A stretch of 64,000 nt of DNA from Metabacillus endolithicus (GTDB lineage: Bacteria > Bacillota > Bacilli > Bacillales > Bacillaceae), in NCBI RefSeq assembly GCF_023078335.1, contig NZ_CP095550.1, forward strand, positions 2,028,001 to 2,092,000. The letters run 5' to 3'. The position numbers and the translations under genes are program-made. The notes under the pieces are model-generated. The model worked only from the letters and a program-made list of their open reading frames with translations. It was not told the origin of the DNA and searched no databases. Shown here piece by piece: positions 9,527 through 19,374 of the stretch; the stretch's first letter is position 1; each line of letters opens with the position of its first letter.

Positions 9527-10258
9527 CTATAACAGCTCCCGTTCCTCAACCATTCGTACAGGTTTAGCTGGGAAGCCTTTTACTACTGTTTTTTGTTCTG
9601 TATCTTTTGTGACCAGTGCACCTGCCGCAACAAATGTTTCTTCTTCCACAACAACGCCCGGTAAAAGGATTGAGGCGCCTCCTACACGTGCTGCGCGTTT
9701 TACGACTGCACCTTTAATTTTATCGAAGCGTTCTTCCGTACGTCCCATAAAGTTATCATTTGTTGTTGTCACACATGGTGCGATAAAGACGAAATCTTCA
9801 AGTGTGGTGTAAGCTGTGATGTAAGCATTTGATTGAATTTTTACTCTGCGACCGATTTTCACATAGTTTTCAACCGTTACGCCTCTACCAACAATACATT
9901 CCGGTCCAATTTCTACGTTCTCACGTACACTCGCTAAGTCCGCAACAAGTGTGGAAGACCCGATTGTTGAGCCGGCATAAAGCACTGCATTCGTACCAAT
10001 TGTTACATCATCTCCTAATTGAAGAGGTGCAACAGCTCCTGAAAGCTTGACAGTTGATGTTTTCCCCGGTGACGGCTGTTTTCCTAATACAGCTCCATCT
10101 GCAATACGAACTCCATTACCAATCACTGTGCCATCATAAATTGTTACATGATTACCGATTGTTACGTTCTCACCGATCTTTACATTTTCGCCGATCACAT
10201 TAAAGTGACCAAGTGTAACTGAATCGTTCACAACTACTGTTGAATGGATACTATTCAT
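9527..10258 (-). CDS. wbpD: Left-handed beta-helix N-acetyltransferase (WbpD type)
   Basis: A 243-residue protein built mostly of hexapeptide repeats ([LIV]-G-x-x-x-x), for example VIGENVKIGENVTIGNHV and TIGTNAVLYAGSTIG, ending in a typical acyltransferase cap with GFPAKPVR. In the WbpA-B-E-D-I pathway WbpD acetylates the 3-amino group of UDP-2-acetamido-3-amino-glucuronate using acetyl-CoA. The neighbours on both sides belong to that route or to polymer export. Hexapeptide transferases are promiscuous by family, so the substrate is inferred from the operon. Confidence 0.8.
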   Translation of the reverse strand: MNSIHSTVVVNDSVTLGHFNVIGENVKIGENVTIGNHVTIYDGTVIGNGVRIADGAVLGKQPSPGKTSTVKLSGAVAPLQLGDDVTIGTNAVLYAGSTIGSSTLVADLASVRENVEIGPECIVGRGVTVENYVKIGRRVKIQSNAYITAYTTLEDFVFIAPCVTTTNDNFMGRTEERFDKIKGAVVKRAARVGGASILLPGVVVEEETFVAAGALVTKDTEQKTVVKGFPAKPVRMVEERELL

Positions 10259-10278
10259 ACGATCCGCTCCCGTCCCTA

Positions 10279-11595
10279 TTACAGTTTGATATATCTCTCT
10301 GGCTTTTTCGCAACTTCTTTTAATGCATTACGAGTATCAAATACAACACGGCTGCTGTTTGCAATCATTTCATAATCAAATGTTGTATGATCTGTTGCAA
10401 TTAATACTAAATCAGCTGAAGATAATAGATCTTCTGTTAGAGCAACTGTTTCAATTTGCTTATCAATTAAACGGAATGCTGGTACAAATGGGTCAACCAC
10501 TGTATAATCCGCACCCTCTTTATCTAAAATCGTTAAAATATCTAAAACTGGTGATTCACGAACATCATCAATATCTTTCTTATAAGCAACACCTAAAACC
10601 GCAACTTTTGCTCCACGAAGTGCTTTTCCATCATGGTTTAGAATGCGCATCATACGATCTACAACTAATTCAGGCATTGAGTTGTTAATTTCACCAGCAA
10701 GCTCGATTAAACGAGTATGGTAGTTGTATTCACGTGCTTTCCATGTTAAGTAGAAAGGATCGATTGGAATACAGTGACCGCCAAGACCAGGACCTGGATA
10801 GAACGCCATAAAGCCGTATGGTTTTGTTTTTGCTGCATCAATCATTTCCCAAACGTCGATTCCCATTTTTTCACAAAGAATCGCCATTTCGTTTGCTAAC
10901 GCGATGTTAATGTGACGGAATGTGTTTTCAAAAATTTTCTCCATCTCCGCAACAGCTGGGCTTGATACTTCAAACACATCTCCTTCAAGAACAGCACGGT
11001 ATAATGCAGACGCAACCTTTGTACAATTTTCTGTTACACCACCAACAACTTTTGGTGTGTTTTTCGTTTTAAATTGCTTGTTACCTGGATCTACACGTTC
11101 TGGAGAATACGCAACAAATACTGTGTCTCCACATACTAAGCCTTTTTCTTCTAATGCCGGTACAACGATTTCTTCTGTTGTTCCAGGGTATGTTGTTGAT
11201 TCTAAAACAACTAACATGCCTTCACGCGCATACTTCGCGATTTCTTTTGAAGAGCTTTCAACATAAGAAGTGTCAGGCTGTTGATGGTGGTCAAGTGGTG
11301 TTGGTACACAAATCGCCACAGCATCTACTTCTGTAATACGGTTATAGTCTGTTGTTGCTTCAAGCATGCCAGACTTGATGATTTCTTCTAGATCTTCGTT
11401 CACAACGTCACCAATATAGTTTTGAGCGTTGTTTACTTGATCAACACGACTTTGTTGTACATCAAATCCAATTACTTTAAAGCCAGCTTTTGCTTTTTCA
11501 ACCGCTAACGGTAAACCTACATATCCTAAACCAACAACTCCGACAACTGCTTGTTTATTTTCAATTTTTGCTAAAATCGAATCTAAATGAGACAT
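10279..11595 (-). CDS. wbpA: UDP-N-acetylglucosamine 6-dehydrogenase (WbpA type)
   Basis: A nucleotide-sugar dehydrogenase of 438 residues with an N-terminal Rossmann motif (GVVGLGYVGLPLA), the catalytic cysteine in GPGLGGHCIPIDPFYL, and a C-terminal UDP-sugar binding domain. It oxidises C6 of a UDP-N-acetylhexosamine to a carboxylate with NAD. The family includes WbpA (UDP-GlcNAc) and WecC (UDP-ManNAc); the presence of wbpB, wbpE and wbpD types favours WbpA. I chose the ATG at 11595, eight bases after AAAGGAG, over the in-frame GTG at 11604, which overlaps the ribosome site. Confidence 0.87.
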   Translation of the reverse strand: MSHLDSILAKIENKQAVVGVVGLGYVGLPLAVEKAKAGFKVIGFDVQQSRVDQVNNAQNYIGDVVNEDLEEIIKSGMLEATTDYNRITEVDAVAICVPTPLDHHQQPDTSYVESSSKEIAKYAREGMLVVLESTTYPGTTEEIVVPALEEKGLVCGDTVFVAYSPERVDPGNKQFKTKNTPKVVGGVTENCTKVASALYRAVLEGDVFEVSSPAVAEMEKIFENTFRHINIALANEMAILCEKMGIDVWEMIDAAKTKPYGFMAFYPGPGLGGHCIPIDPFYLTWKAREYNYHTRLIELAGEINNSMPELVVDRMMRILNHDGKALRGAKVAVLGVAYKKDIDDVRESPVLDILTILDKEGADYTVVDPFVPAFRLIDKQIETVALTEDLLSSADLVLIATDHTTFDYEMIANSSRVVFDTRNALKEVAKKPERYIKL

Positions 11596-11608
11596 TATGT
11601 TCACTCCT

Positions 11609-12622
11609 TTATTGTAAAAAGACTTTCTTACCTGTTTCCGCTGATTCTAAAAACGATTCAATAAGCTTTACAGGTGCTAGTCCGTCTTTACCAGTTACCA
11701 CTGGCTCTGTATTTGTTTCAACTGCACGAACCATATCCTCGATAATCCACTGATGACCAGGTTTGCCAAATGGATCTTCTTTAATGTTTTCGATTAGTTT
11801 GTTCTTTTCTTCTTCGTTTATATCACTAACATTCAATGTTTCGAAATAAATCGCGTTCGGTCCGCCTACTTTAACTGTACCCGCTTCACCGAAAATCGAT
11901 AGAGATTCTTCAAGGTTTTTCGGATAAATCGTTGTTGCTGCCTCAATCACACCTAAAGCACCACTTTCAAATTCAACAACACCAACTGCTACATCTTCTG
12001 TTTCAATGTCACGAAGACGAGTTGCAGCCATAGCTTGAACCGACTTAATTGGCCCCATGAACCAAATGAAAAGATCTAAATTATGTATCGCTTGGTTCAT
12101 TAATACACCGCCGTCAAACTCCTTCGTTCCTCTCCAAGCAGCTTGATCATAATACTCTTGGCCGCGATTCCAACGAACTGTTGCATTCGCATGACTCAGC
12201 TTACCAAACAATCCCTTAGATTTAATATCCTGAAGAGCACGAATTGCTGGACGGAAGCGATTTGGGTGAACAACAGAAAGCTTGATATTCGCTTTTTCTG
12301 CAATCGCAATAATCTTCTCAGAATCACTGCTCGTTAACGCCATTGGCTTTTCCATCACAATGTGCTTGCCCTTAGCTGCAATGATTTCAGCAAGCTTAAA
12401 ATGAAGTCCTGATGGCACACAAATATTTACAACATCAATATCCGTTTGCTGCTCAAGCATTTCATTTAAATCCGTATAAACGTTACATAACTCTTTATAT
12501 TCCTCTAGGCGCTGTTCGTTTGTGTCACAAACAGCCACAAGATTTGCACCTTCAGCATTATTAATCGCATCAATATGTTTTTGAGCAATAAAACCTGCTC
12601 CTACAATCGCAAAATTAATCAT
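11609..12622 (-). CDS. wbpB: Gfo/Idh/MocA-family UDP-sugar 3-dehydrogenase (WbpB type)
   Basis: A 337-residue oxidoreductase with the nucleotide-binding start AIVGAGFIAQKH and the family motif EKPMALT. In the diacetamido-uronate route WbpB oxidises C3 of UDP-GlcNAcA, making the ketone that the aminotransferase then uses. The gene sits between the WbpA-type dehydrogenase and the wzz-like gene, whose last codons it overlaps by eight bases. The internal residues DGGVLMNQAIHNLD fit the sugar-binding face of this family. Confidence 0.83.
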   Translation of the reverse strand: MINFAIVGAGFIAQKHIDAINNAEGANLVAVCDTNEQRLEEYKELCNVYTDLNEMLEQQTDIDVVNICVPSGLHFKLAEIIAAKGKHIVMEKPMALTSSDSEKIIAIAEKANIKLSVVHPNRFRPAIRALQDIKSKGLFGKLSHANATVRWNRGQEYYDQAAWRGTKEFDGGVLMNQAIHNLDLFIWFMGPIKSVQAMAATRLRDIETEDVAVGVVEFESGALGVIEAATTIYPKNLEESLSIFGEAGTVKVGGPNAIYFETLNVSDINEEEKNKLIENIKEDPFGKPGHQWIIEDMVRAVETNTEPVVTGKDGLAPVKLIESFLESAETGKKVFLQ

Positions 12623-13351
12623 TTAATGCCCTCCTAGCTTCACGAATGTATCTCCAAAGTAATAAAACAACTAACATTAGAAAAAAGCTCAGTGCAAAAG
12701 AAACAACTGCATTTTGAACTAAGTAATTGTCTGATTGGGTGATGCTTTCGGTAATAAATTTCGGCTTATCAAATAATGCTAAGTCCGTTTCCATTCGCTT
12801 TCCAGATGTTTCATATTCAAAGACAATTTCACTCATTGTAGCAGCTGCTACTAAAAGATCGGTATCTACTATTGCCTCATCTTCTACAGCCGCAATTGCA
12901 TCAGTATACTTAGGTAAAAGCTTTTCATTTTCCTCAAGGCTTTTTTTGTATAATTCAACTGCATCATTTGTCAAATTGTACCTTAATTGATATTCAGCTT
13001 GTAAATCCTCTGTGTAGGTTGTCACTAATGAACTAAGTTTTTTATGTACGTCATCTTTGTTATCATCAATAACTTTAATTTGAACTTGCTTACTCTTTAT
13101 CACTGAAAACTCGACATCAGTATCTGAATCCTCTTCAAGATATTTAGCTTCCATTAATAAAGGGTCTATTAATTCACCCTTTTTAATATCACCTGTATAA
13201 AAAATCGCCTTCCCAACATACTCCCTACTACTAAACATTGAAAATGCAGACACAAGGAGGCAAATGACTAATGGAATACCGATAAGCAGCCACTTTTTTC
13301 TCCAAAAAAACACTAAATTTTTATAAAACAGATATTCTTTTTTTCGGACAT
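12615..13351 (-). CDS. Wzz/chain-length-determinant-like protein, frameshifted at its start
   Basis: The reading frame encodes a protein with an N-terminal transmembrane helix (WLLIGIPLVICLLVSAF), an extracytoplasmic helical region and a second helix at the C-terminus followed by a basic tail. This is the topology of Wzz-type chain-length regulators. The only good ribosome site (AAGAAAGGG) precedes an ATG at 13351 that is out of frame with the body. One more A in the seven-A run (plus strand T at 13338-13344) would fuse M-S-E-K-K to E-Y-L-F-Y-K and give 245 residues. No cytoplasmic kinase domain is attached. Confidence 0.65.
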
Positions 13352-13383
13352 TATATTTACCCTTTCTTTTACATTGGATAAAT

Positions 13384-13416
13384 GGAAAGAACCCGCCTCT
13401 TGGCGAGCTTCTTTCC
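13384..13416 (-). promoter_or_regulatory. Intercistronic hairpin before the wzz-like gene
   Basis: A strong inverted repeat (GGAAAGAA...CCGCC / GGCG...TTCTTTCC) lies between wbpE and the wzz-like gene. It has no T run, so it is more likely an mRNA-processing or stability structure than a terminator. A second, weaker hairpin (AAAAGTC/GACTTTT) sits at 13433-13455 over the wbpE stop and could act as an attenuator. Confidence 0.5.
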
Positions 13417-13453
13417 AAAAGCATGTTCTCTCAAAAAGTCCTATAAAAGACTT

Positions 13454-14561
13454 TTATTGATAAAATTTCGTTACACATTCAACAACATATTTTTGTTGTT
13501 CTTCCGTTAATTCTGGGAACATTGGTAACGAAATAGCTTCCTTAGCCGCCTTTTCCGTTATTGGGAAGTCTCCTTCTTTATATCCAAGATCCTTGAACAC
13601 AGGTTGAAGGTGTAACGGCTGTGGATAGTAAATCATTGTTGAAACGCCTTGTTCTCCTAAGAACTTTTGAAGCTCATCACGTTTCTCCACACGAATTGTA
13701 TATTGATGGAACACATGGTAGTTCCCCTCAACCTCAACAGGTGTAACAACTTGCTCACCTAGTGAAGCTTTTAACAATTCAGTATAACGGTTCGCAATTT
13801 TTCTGCGCTTTTCGCTCCAATCATTTAAATGTGGGAATTTCACATTTAAGATTGCAGCCTGCATTTCATCTAAACGGCTGTTATAGCCAAGAACATGATG
13901 ATAATACTTTGGCTTACTTCCATGAACCCTGATCACGCGCATTTTTTCTGCAAGATCTTCATGCTTTGTTACAATCATACCTGCATCGCCATATGCCCCA
14001 AGGTTTTTTGTAGGGAAAAAGCTATATGTAGCTGCGTCACTTAATTGACCAACTGTATTTCCTTTGTATGTAGCCAATTGCTTGAGCCGCGTCTTCAATT
14101 ACGTATAAATTATGTTTTTTCGCAATTTCCATAATTGGATCCATGTCGGAGCATTGACCATAAAGGTGAACCGGCATGATTGCTTTTGTTTTGTCTGTAA
14201 TTTTCTCTTCAATTCTAGCAGGATCAATATTGAATGTAACAGGGTCAATATCTACAAATACAGGAGTCGCATTGCATCTAGCAATCGCACCAGCTGTTGC
14301 AAAGAATGTAAATGGAGTTGTGATTACTTCATCACCAGCTGTAATTCCACTAGCTTGAAGTGCAATATGTAAAGCGTCACTACCATTTGCAACACCAATC
14401 CCGTAAGGAACATTACTATATGTAGCAACATCTTGCTCTAATTTTTTTACATTATCACCTAAAATAAAGCGCGAAGATTTCATAACCTCATCTAAAGTTT
14501 GAAGCATTTCATCACGTAGAGTCGCATATTGCTCTGAAAGATCGAGCATAGGTACTTTCAT
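13454..14561 (-). CDS. wbpE: DegT/DnrJ/EryC1 aminotransferase (WbpE type), frameshifted
   Basis: A PLP-dependent sugar aminotransferase split into two frames. The upstream half has [26 protein letters not shown] and [11 protein letters not shown]; the downstream half has [15 protein letters not shown] with the PLP lysine, and ends normally. The join near 14072-14075 reads ATTGGCTACATAC, where relatives would read ATTGGCGCTACATAC. A two-base loss in a GCGC repeat accounts for the break, and restoring it gives 369 residues, the family length. WbpE transfers an amino group from glutamate to C3 of the keto sugar. It is first in the operon, with AAAGGAG before its ATG. If the lesion is real, the sugar route would be blocked here. 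Confidence 0.82.
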
Positions 14562-14609
14562 AAAAGAATCGTCTCCTTTATAACTAATAAAGATTTTACA
14601 ATCTATGAT

Positions 14610-14639
14610 ATTCTACCACAATTTATGAGATAATTGTCA
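14610..14639 (-). promoter_or_regulatory. Likely promoter of the polysaccharide operon
   Basis: On the minus strand TGG-TAGAAT (extended -10, plus-strand 14610-14615) lies 18 bases after TGACAA (14634-14639), about 50 bases before the wbpE start. The -35 match is moderate. The rest of 14562-14893 is the AT-rich divergent region shared with secA2. Confidence 0.45.
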
Positions 14640-14848
14640 CTAGCTGTCGTTTATTTCTAATTGTAATAATCGTAATGTTTGTAATTTAGACAATTTCTAG
14701 CGTAACCTCCTAGATAGTGTGTCCAGAAATCTTCTTTTTAGTTTAAAAAAGAACAAATTGTTTAAACTAAACCCGGTTAATATTCGAAACATTTCCTCTA
14801 ATTCCCTACCAATTAAAAGGAAGTAGTAGGAAAAATCACAACTTGTTA

Positions 14849-14857
14849 TGATATAAT
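14849..14857 (+). promoter_or_regulatory. Extended -10 promoter of secA2-slaP
   Basis: TGATATAAT is a full TGN extended -10 with consensus TATAAT, 37 bases before the secA2 start. No good -35 box is visible at the usual distance, which is common for extended -10 promoters. Confidence 0.6.
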
Positions 14858-14893
14858 TATGGTCGAACATTAGAGAAAAATGGGGAATCAGAC

Positions 14894-17254
14894 ATGTCAG
14901 TTATGTTAAATCAATATACAAAATTAAAGTCTCGTTCTGAAATAAAAAAGTTAGAAAAACTAGTAAAACAAATTAATGCATTAGAAGCAGAGCTACAAGC
15001 TTTAACTGATGAAGAGTTACGTGCTAAAACTGCACAATTTCAAGAGGCGATACAGAATGGTAAAACGTTAAAAGACATTCGTGTTGAAGCTTTTGCTGTT
15101 GTAAAAGAAGCCGCATCACGTGTTATTAATCAGCGCCATTATGACGTTCAGCTATTAGGTGGTCTTGTTTTAACAGACGGTAACATCGGGCAAATGCAAA
15201 CGGGTGAAGGGAAAACATTGATGGCTTCTCTTCCAAGTTATTTATTCGCTCTTCAAGGAAAAGGCGTTCACGTCATCACTTCAAATGAATACTTAGCACA
15301 ACGTGATTTTGAGTTAATTGGACAAATTCATCAATTCCTTGGATTAAACGTTGGTTTAAATGTTGCTGATTTATCACCTGTTGAGAAAAAGGCTGCATAT
15401 GCTGCTGACATTACGTATGGAACTGGAACTGAATTCGGTTTCGATTATTTACGTGATCATATGGTACTCAGTGAAGCTGACAAAGTTCAACGCGGTCATC
15501 ATTTTGCCCTTATCGATGAAATTGATAACACATTAATTGATGAAGCAAGAACGCCATTAGTTATTGCGAACAAATCGACTATTTCATCTGAACTTTTCGC
15601 CATTTCGTCTATGCTCGTTAAATCTCTTAAAAAAGAAGAAGATTATGAATTGAATCTTTCTTACAGACAAGTTCATTTAACAGAGCAAGGTGCTGCTAAA
15701 ATTGAAAAGGCTTTTGGAATTGATAACATTTACAGTGCTAACGACCAAGTACTTTATCATTTCATCAACCAATCTCTACAAGCACATTTTATCTTCAAAA
15801 AAGATCGCGATTATATTATTCGCGACGGAAAAATCGAATTGGTTGACTCCTTCACAGGTCGTGTTATGGAAGGCAGAAGCTTAAGCTACGGTCTTCATCA
15901 AGCGATTGAAGCTAAAGAAGGCTTAAAAATTAATGAAGAAAATATTACACAAGCATCTGTTACGGTTCAAAACTATTTTAGAATGTACTCAACTCTTTGC
16001 GGTATGACAGGTAGTGCCCTTCCTGCTCAAAAAGAGTTTTTAGAAACGTACGGCATGGATGTTGTGAGTGTACCAACAAACCGTCCAAACCAACGTATTG
16101 ACCAAGAAGACTTAATCTATAAGGATCTAGAGTCAAAATATAATAAAGTCGTACAACTGGTTAAAGAAATGAACGAAACAGGTCGACCAATTTTAATTGG
16201 GACAACCTCGATCGAGCAATCAGAAACCATCTCAGAATTGTTAACAAAAGAATTTGTGAAACACCAGCTGCTTAATGCAAAAAGTGCTGAAGAAGAAGCG
16301 AAGATGATATCTATTGCTGGTCAAAAAGGAATGATCACTATCGCAACAAATATGGCTGGTCGTGGAACAGATATCCTTCTAGGTGAAGGTGTTGCTGAGC
16401 TTGGCGGCCTTTATATCCTTGGTACAGAACGTCACGAAAGCTTACGTATTGATATGCAGCTAAGAGGTCGTGCCGGTCGACAAGGTGACCCAGGTTCAAC
16501 ACAATTTATTTTGTCATTAGAAGATCACTTAATGAATCAATTTGACGATGAAGAGCTTGAAAAATATAAGAAAAAAATTAAAACAAACGAAGAAGGGTTA
16601 GTTCTTAGTCCAAATCCGTTGAAATTTTTAACAACCGTACAAGATACTGTTGAAAACAGTCATTACTCATCAAGAATTCACTTATTAAAGCTCGACGATG
16701 TACTCGATCAACAGCGTAAAGTAACTTATAGTAAACGCAATGAACTGCTCAACACGTCTGAGATTGCCGAGCAGTTTGAAAGTGAAATGAATGAATATCT
16801 TGATTATCTAGTTAAATCTTCAGCAACAGATGATATCGACGTAAAAGATGATAAACTTGAATTTTTCATTTATCAAATCAATGAATTATTTGGATTAACA
16901 CTAAACAAGAATGAGCTAGTTGATCTTGAAGAAGATGAACTATTAGAACTTGTTAAGCCGACAGCAACAGAATTCTTTGCTTCTCTAACAGAGCTATTAG
17001 AAGACGAAACAGTGAAAAACCAAGTAAGAAATATCATGATCAAAACATTAGATCAAATGTGGCTTGAACATATGGAACGTATCGAAAGCCTAAAAGAAGG
17101 CATTCACTTACGTGGCTATGCCCAAGAAGATCCTTATCGTTTATTTACAATGGAAGGCTTCGAACTTTTCAACGAAAGCATGACAAGCTTCCAATACAAT
17201 ATGGCAACAAAAGTGTATGCGTTCAAAAAAAGTGTAGAAAAGGAGGATGAGTAA
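14894..17254 (+). CDS. secA2: Accessory Sec translocase ATPase SecA2
   Basis: A 786-residue SecA-family motor ATPase. It has Walker A QTGEGKT near residue 103, the DEAD-like segment DEIDNTLIDEARTPL, and the second RecA-like domain with ATNMAGRGTDI and QLRGRAGRQGDPG. It ends at ATKVYAFKKSVEKEDE without the C-terminal zinc-binding Cys/His tail of canonical SecA. That short end, and the SlaP-type gene one base later, mark it as SecA2. In Bacillus anthracis SecA2 with SlaP exports the S-layer proteins, so the large SbsC-type protein at 55985-61162 is the obvious client candidate here. The gene is intact and translated from ATG after GGGGA. Confidence 0.93.
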   Translation: MSVMLNQYTKLKSRSEIKKLEKLVKQINALEAELQALTDEELRAKTAQFQEAIQNGKTLKDIRVEAFAVVKEAASRVINQRHYDVQLLGGLVLTDGNIGQMQTGEGKTLMASLPSYLFALQGKGVHVITSNEYLAQRDFELIGQIHQFLGLNVGLNVADLSPVEKKAAYAADITYGTGTEFGFDYLRDHMVLSEADKVQRGHHFALIDEIDNTLIDEARTPLVIANKSTISSELFAISSMLVKSLKKEEDYELNLSYRQVHLTEQGAAKIEKAFGIDNIYSANDQVLYHFINQSLQAHFIFKKDRDYIIRDGKIELVDSFTGRVMEGRSLSYGLHQAIEAKEGLKINEENITQASVTVQNYFRMYSTLCGMTGSALPAQKEFLETYGMDVVSVPTNRPNQRIDQEDLIYKDLESKYNKVVQLVKEMNETGRPILIGTTSIEQSETISELLTKEFVKHQLLNAKSAEEEAKMISIAGQKGMITIATNMAGRGTDILLGEGVAELGGLYILGTERHESLRIDMQLRGRAGRQGDPGSTQFILSLEDHLMNQFDDEELEKYKKKIKTNEEGLVLSPNPLKFLTTVQDTVENSHYSSRIHLLKLDDVLDQQRKVTYSKRNELLNTSEIAEQFESEMNEYLDYLVKSSATDDIDVKDDKLEFFIYQINELFGLTLNKNELVDLEEDELLELVKPTATEFFASLTELLEDETVKNQVRNIMIKTLDQMWLEHMERIESLKEGIHLRGYAQEDPYRLFTMEGFELFNESMTSFQYNMATKVYAFKKSVEKEDE

Positions 17255-17255
17255 C

Positions 17256-18008
17256 GTGACAACAACTGAAACTGTTGAAACAACATTATCCATTCATCCT
17301 GATTGGGATTTAAGCAAGCAAGAATATTACGTTTATCAATTTCATCACAACCAACTAGACCTGCTAAAAGAAAACCAAATTTCGATTACTGGTATTAAGC
17401 TAGAGGAATTTGATGACTTGATCTATGTCACAGCATTTATTCGTAATACCCTTCCGAAAGGCATTAAGTTTGAGCTATTAGATTTATTAATTCTCAACAA
17501 AGACAAAAAGGCCGTTGCAAGAGAAACATTCGACATGGAAAAATTCGGAGAGCTTCCTGCAAACAGCTGCCGCCCTTGGTCATTTGTTTTTGAGAAATCT
17601 AGCTGGAACAATGAAGAAGGCATTTCATTAGAAGACTGGCAAATTGCTTTTGAATTAAAAAAGAAACCAAATGCTGTCCATCAGCTAGATTTAGAACAAA
17701 GCTGGGAAGAAAACCTATCAAAAGAACGCAAAGAGCATTTCAAGCAGCTTGTTGAGAAAATGCCTCCTCTTAAGCAAAACGAAGTGAACATTATGGGGCT
17801 TGAAGCAAAATTCAACGATGAACAAAATCTTGTGGTTACCCTGCTTATCCGAAATGGTAGCTTAAAGAACATTCATCTTGAACAACTTCCACTTGTTGTT
17901 GAAGATGCTAATAAACAGATCGTTGCAAAAGGTGTTTTTACATTAAATAAGTTAGAAGTAAAAGCAAACACTAGTAAGCCTTGGACATTTATTTTCCCAA
18001 GGACTTGA
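17256..18008 (+). CDS. slaP: Accessory Sec system S-layer assembly protein (SlaP type)
   Basis: A 250-residue cytoplasmic protein without signal peptide. It contains two copies of the duplicated SLAP domain, about residues 10-115 and 140-250; each ends in a similar N-[ST]-[CS]-[KR]-P-W-[ST]-F-[IV]-F motif. Proteins of this family are encoded next to secA2 in Bacillus and are needed for S-layer export in B. anthracis. I chose GTG at 17256, nine bases after GGAGG. The ATG at 17247 lies only one base from that site and overlaps secA2. The gene is cotranscribed with secA2 and is followed by a terminator. Confidence 0.85.
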   Translation: MTTTETVETTLSIHPDWDLSKQEYYVYQFHHNQLDLLKENQISITGIKLEEFDDLIYVTAFIRNTLPKGIKFELLDLLILNKDKKAVARETFDMEKFGELPANSCRPWSFVFEKSSWNNEEGISLEDWQIAFELKKKPNAVHQLDLEQSWEENLSKERKEHFKQLVEKMPPLKQNEVNIMGLEAKFNDEQNLVVTLLIRNGSLKNIHLEQLPLVVEDANKQIVAKGVFTLNKLEVKANTSKPWTFIFPRT

Positions 18009-18094
18009 TATTGAACCATCAGCCTGATTTATCTAAGTGGAAGGTGTATCCTTTGACTGGAGAGCAGAAGGCTTAATAGATTGTAGTAGTGAAA

Positions 18095-18129
18095 GAGGTT
18101 GGATTCCTTATTGAATCCAACCTCTTTTT
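18095..18129 (+). terminator. Terminator of secA2-slaP
   Basis: GAGGTTGGATTC, loop CTTATT, GAATCCAACCTC, then TTTTT: a perfect 12-bp stem with a T run. Confidence 0.88.
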
Positions 18130-18186
18130 GTTATTTTTATTTATGGTTGATGAAGGGCAGATTTTTTGGGTACGCTGAGTGTTTCT

Positions 18187-19250
18187 GTCTCGATTCAGAC
18201 TTTATCGAGACTGCTTTCTGTCACCACCGACTGTTACTGTCCCGATTCACACTGTATCGAGACTGCTTTCTGACTCCACTGACTGTTCCTGTCTCGATTC
18301 ACACTGTATCGAGACTACTTTCTGACTTCACCGACTGTTCCTGTCTCGATTCACACTGTATCGAGACTCCTTTCTGACTCCAACGACTGTTCCTGTCCCG
18401 ATTCACACTGTATCGAGACTCCTTTCTGACTCCACCGACTGTTCCTGTCCCGATTCACACTGTATCGAGACTCCTTTTCTCATCCATCACCTTTTTTTGT
18501 CCCAATTCGCACTGTATCGAGACTCCCTTCTGACTCCACCGACTGTTCCTGTCCCGATTCACACTGTATCGAGACTCCTTTTCTCATCCATCACCTATTT
18601 TTGTCCCAATTCGCACTGTATCGAGACTCCTTTCTGACTCCAACGACTGTTCCTGTCTCGATCCACACTGTATCGAGACTCCTTTCTGATTCCACCGGCT
18701 GTTCATGTCCCGATTCACACTGTATCGAGACTCCTTTCTGACTCCAACGACTGTTCCTGTCTCGATTCACACTGTATCGAGACTCCTTTCTGACTCCAAC
18801 GACTGTTCCTGTCTCGATTCACACTGTATCGAGACTCCTTTCTGACTCACCACCTGTTCCTGTCCCGATTCACACTGTATCGAGACTCCTTTCTGACTCC
18901 ACCGACTGTTCCTGTCCCGATTCACACTGTATCGAGACTCCTTTCTGACTCCACTGACTGTTCCTGTCTCGATTCACACTGTATCGAGACTCCTTTCTGA
19001 CTTCACCGACTGTTCCTGTCTCGATTCACACTGTATCGAGACTCCTTTCTGACTCCAACGGCTGTTCCTGTCCCGATTCACACTGTATCGAGACTCCTTT
19101 CTGACTCACCACCTGTTCCTGTCCCGATTCACACTGTATCGAGACTACTTTTCTCACCCATCACCTGTTTCTGTCCCTTTCGCGCAGTATCGAGACTGCA
19201 TTCTGACTCTACCGACTGTTCCAGTCTCAATTCACAAACTATATTCAATT
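18187..19250. repeat. Tandem array C: about twenty-one 52-bp units with a GTCTCGAT/ATCGAGAC palindrome
   Basis: Units start at 18187, 18239, 18291, 18343, 18395, 18447, 18499, 18551, 18603 and so on to about 19224. Each has GT[CT]TCGAT or GTCCCGAT, a 9-base loop TTCACACTG, TATCGAGAC, then a pyrimidine-rich linker like TCCTTTCTGACTCCACCGAC. The core matches array B but the linker differs. The first stem arm varies (GTCTC or GTCCC, about half each), while the second arm ATCGAGAC is nearly constant; GTCCC still pairs with GAGAC through one mismatch. The rest of 18009-19417 has no gene. Confidence 0.9.
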
Positions 19251-19374
19251 CCCTCTCAATTAAGCCCTAATAAAGATAATTTCTTATAACCTCCTAACCT
19301 TTTTCATCTAAATTTCCCCAATATATAACTACGGACATATTAGTAATAAAATATTCTATCCCAAATCTCAATAC

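Noticed and set aside
14562..14893. Riboswitch or small gene in the divergent secA2/wbpE region
   Set aside because: Only promoter-like elements and AT-rich DNA were found; no stable conserved structure or frame with a ribosome site.
18099..18377. Open frame over the first units of array C
   Set aside because: It begins in the secA2-slaP terminator and reads the tandem repeat; no ribosome site.
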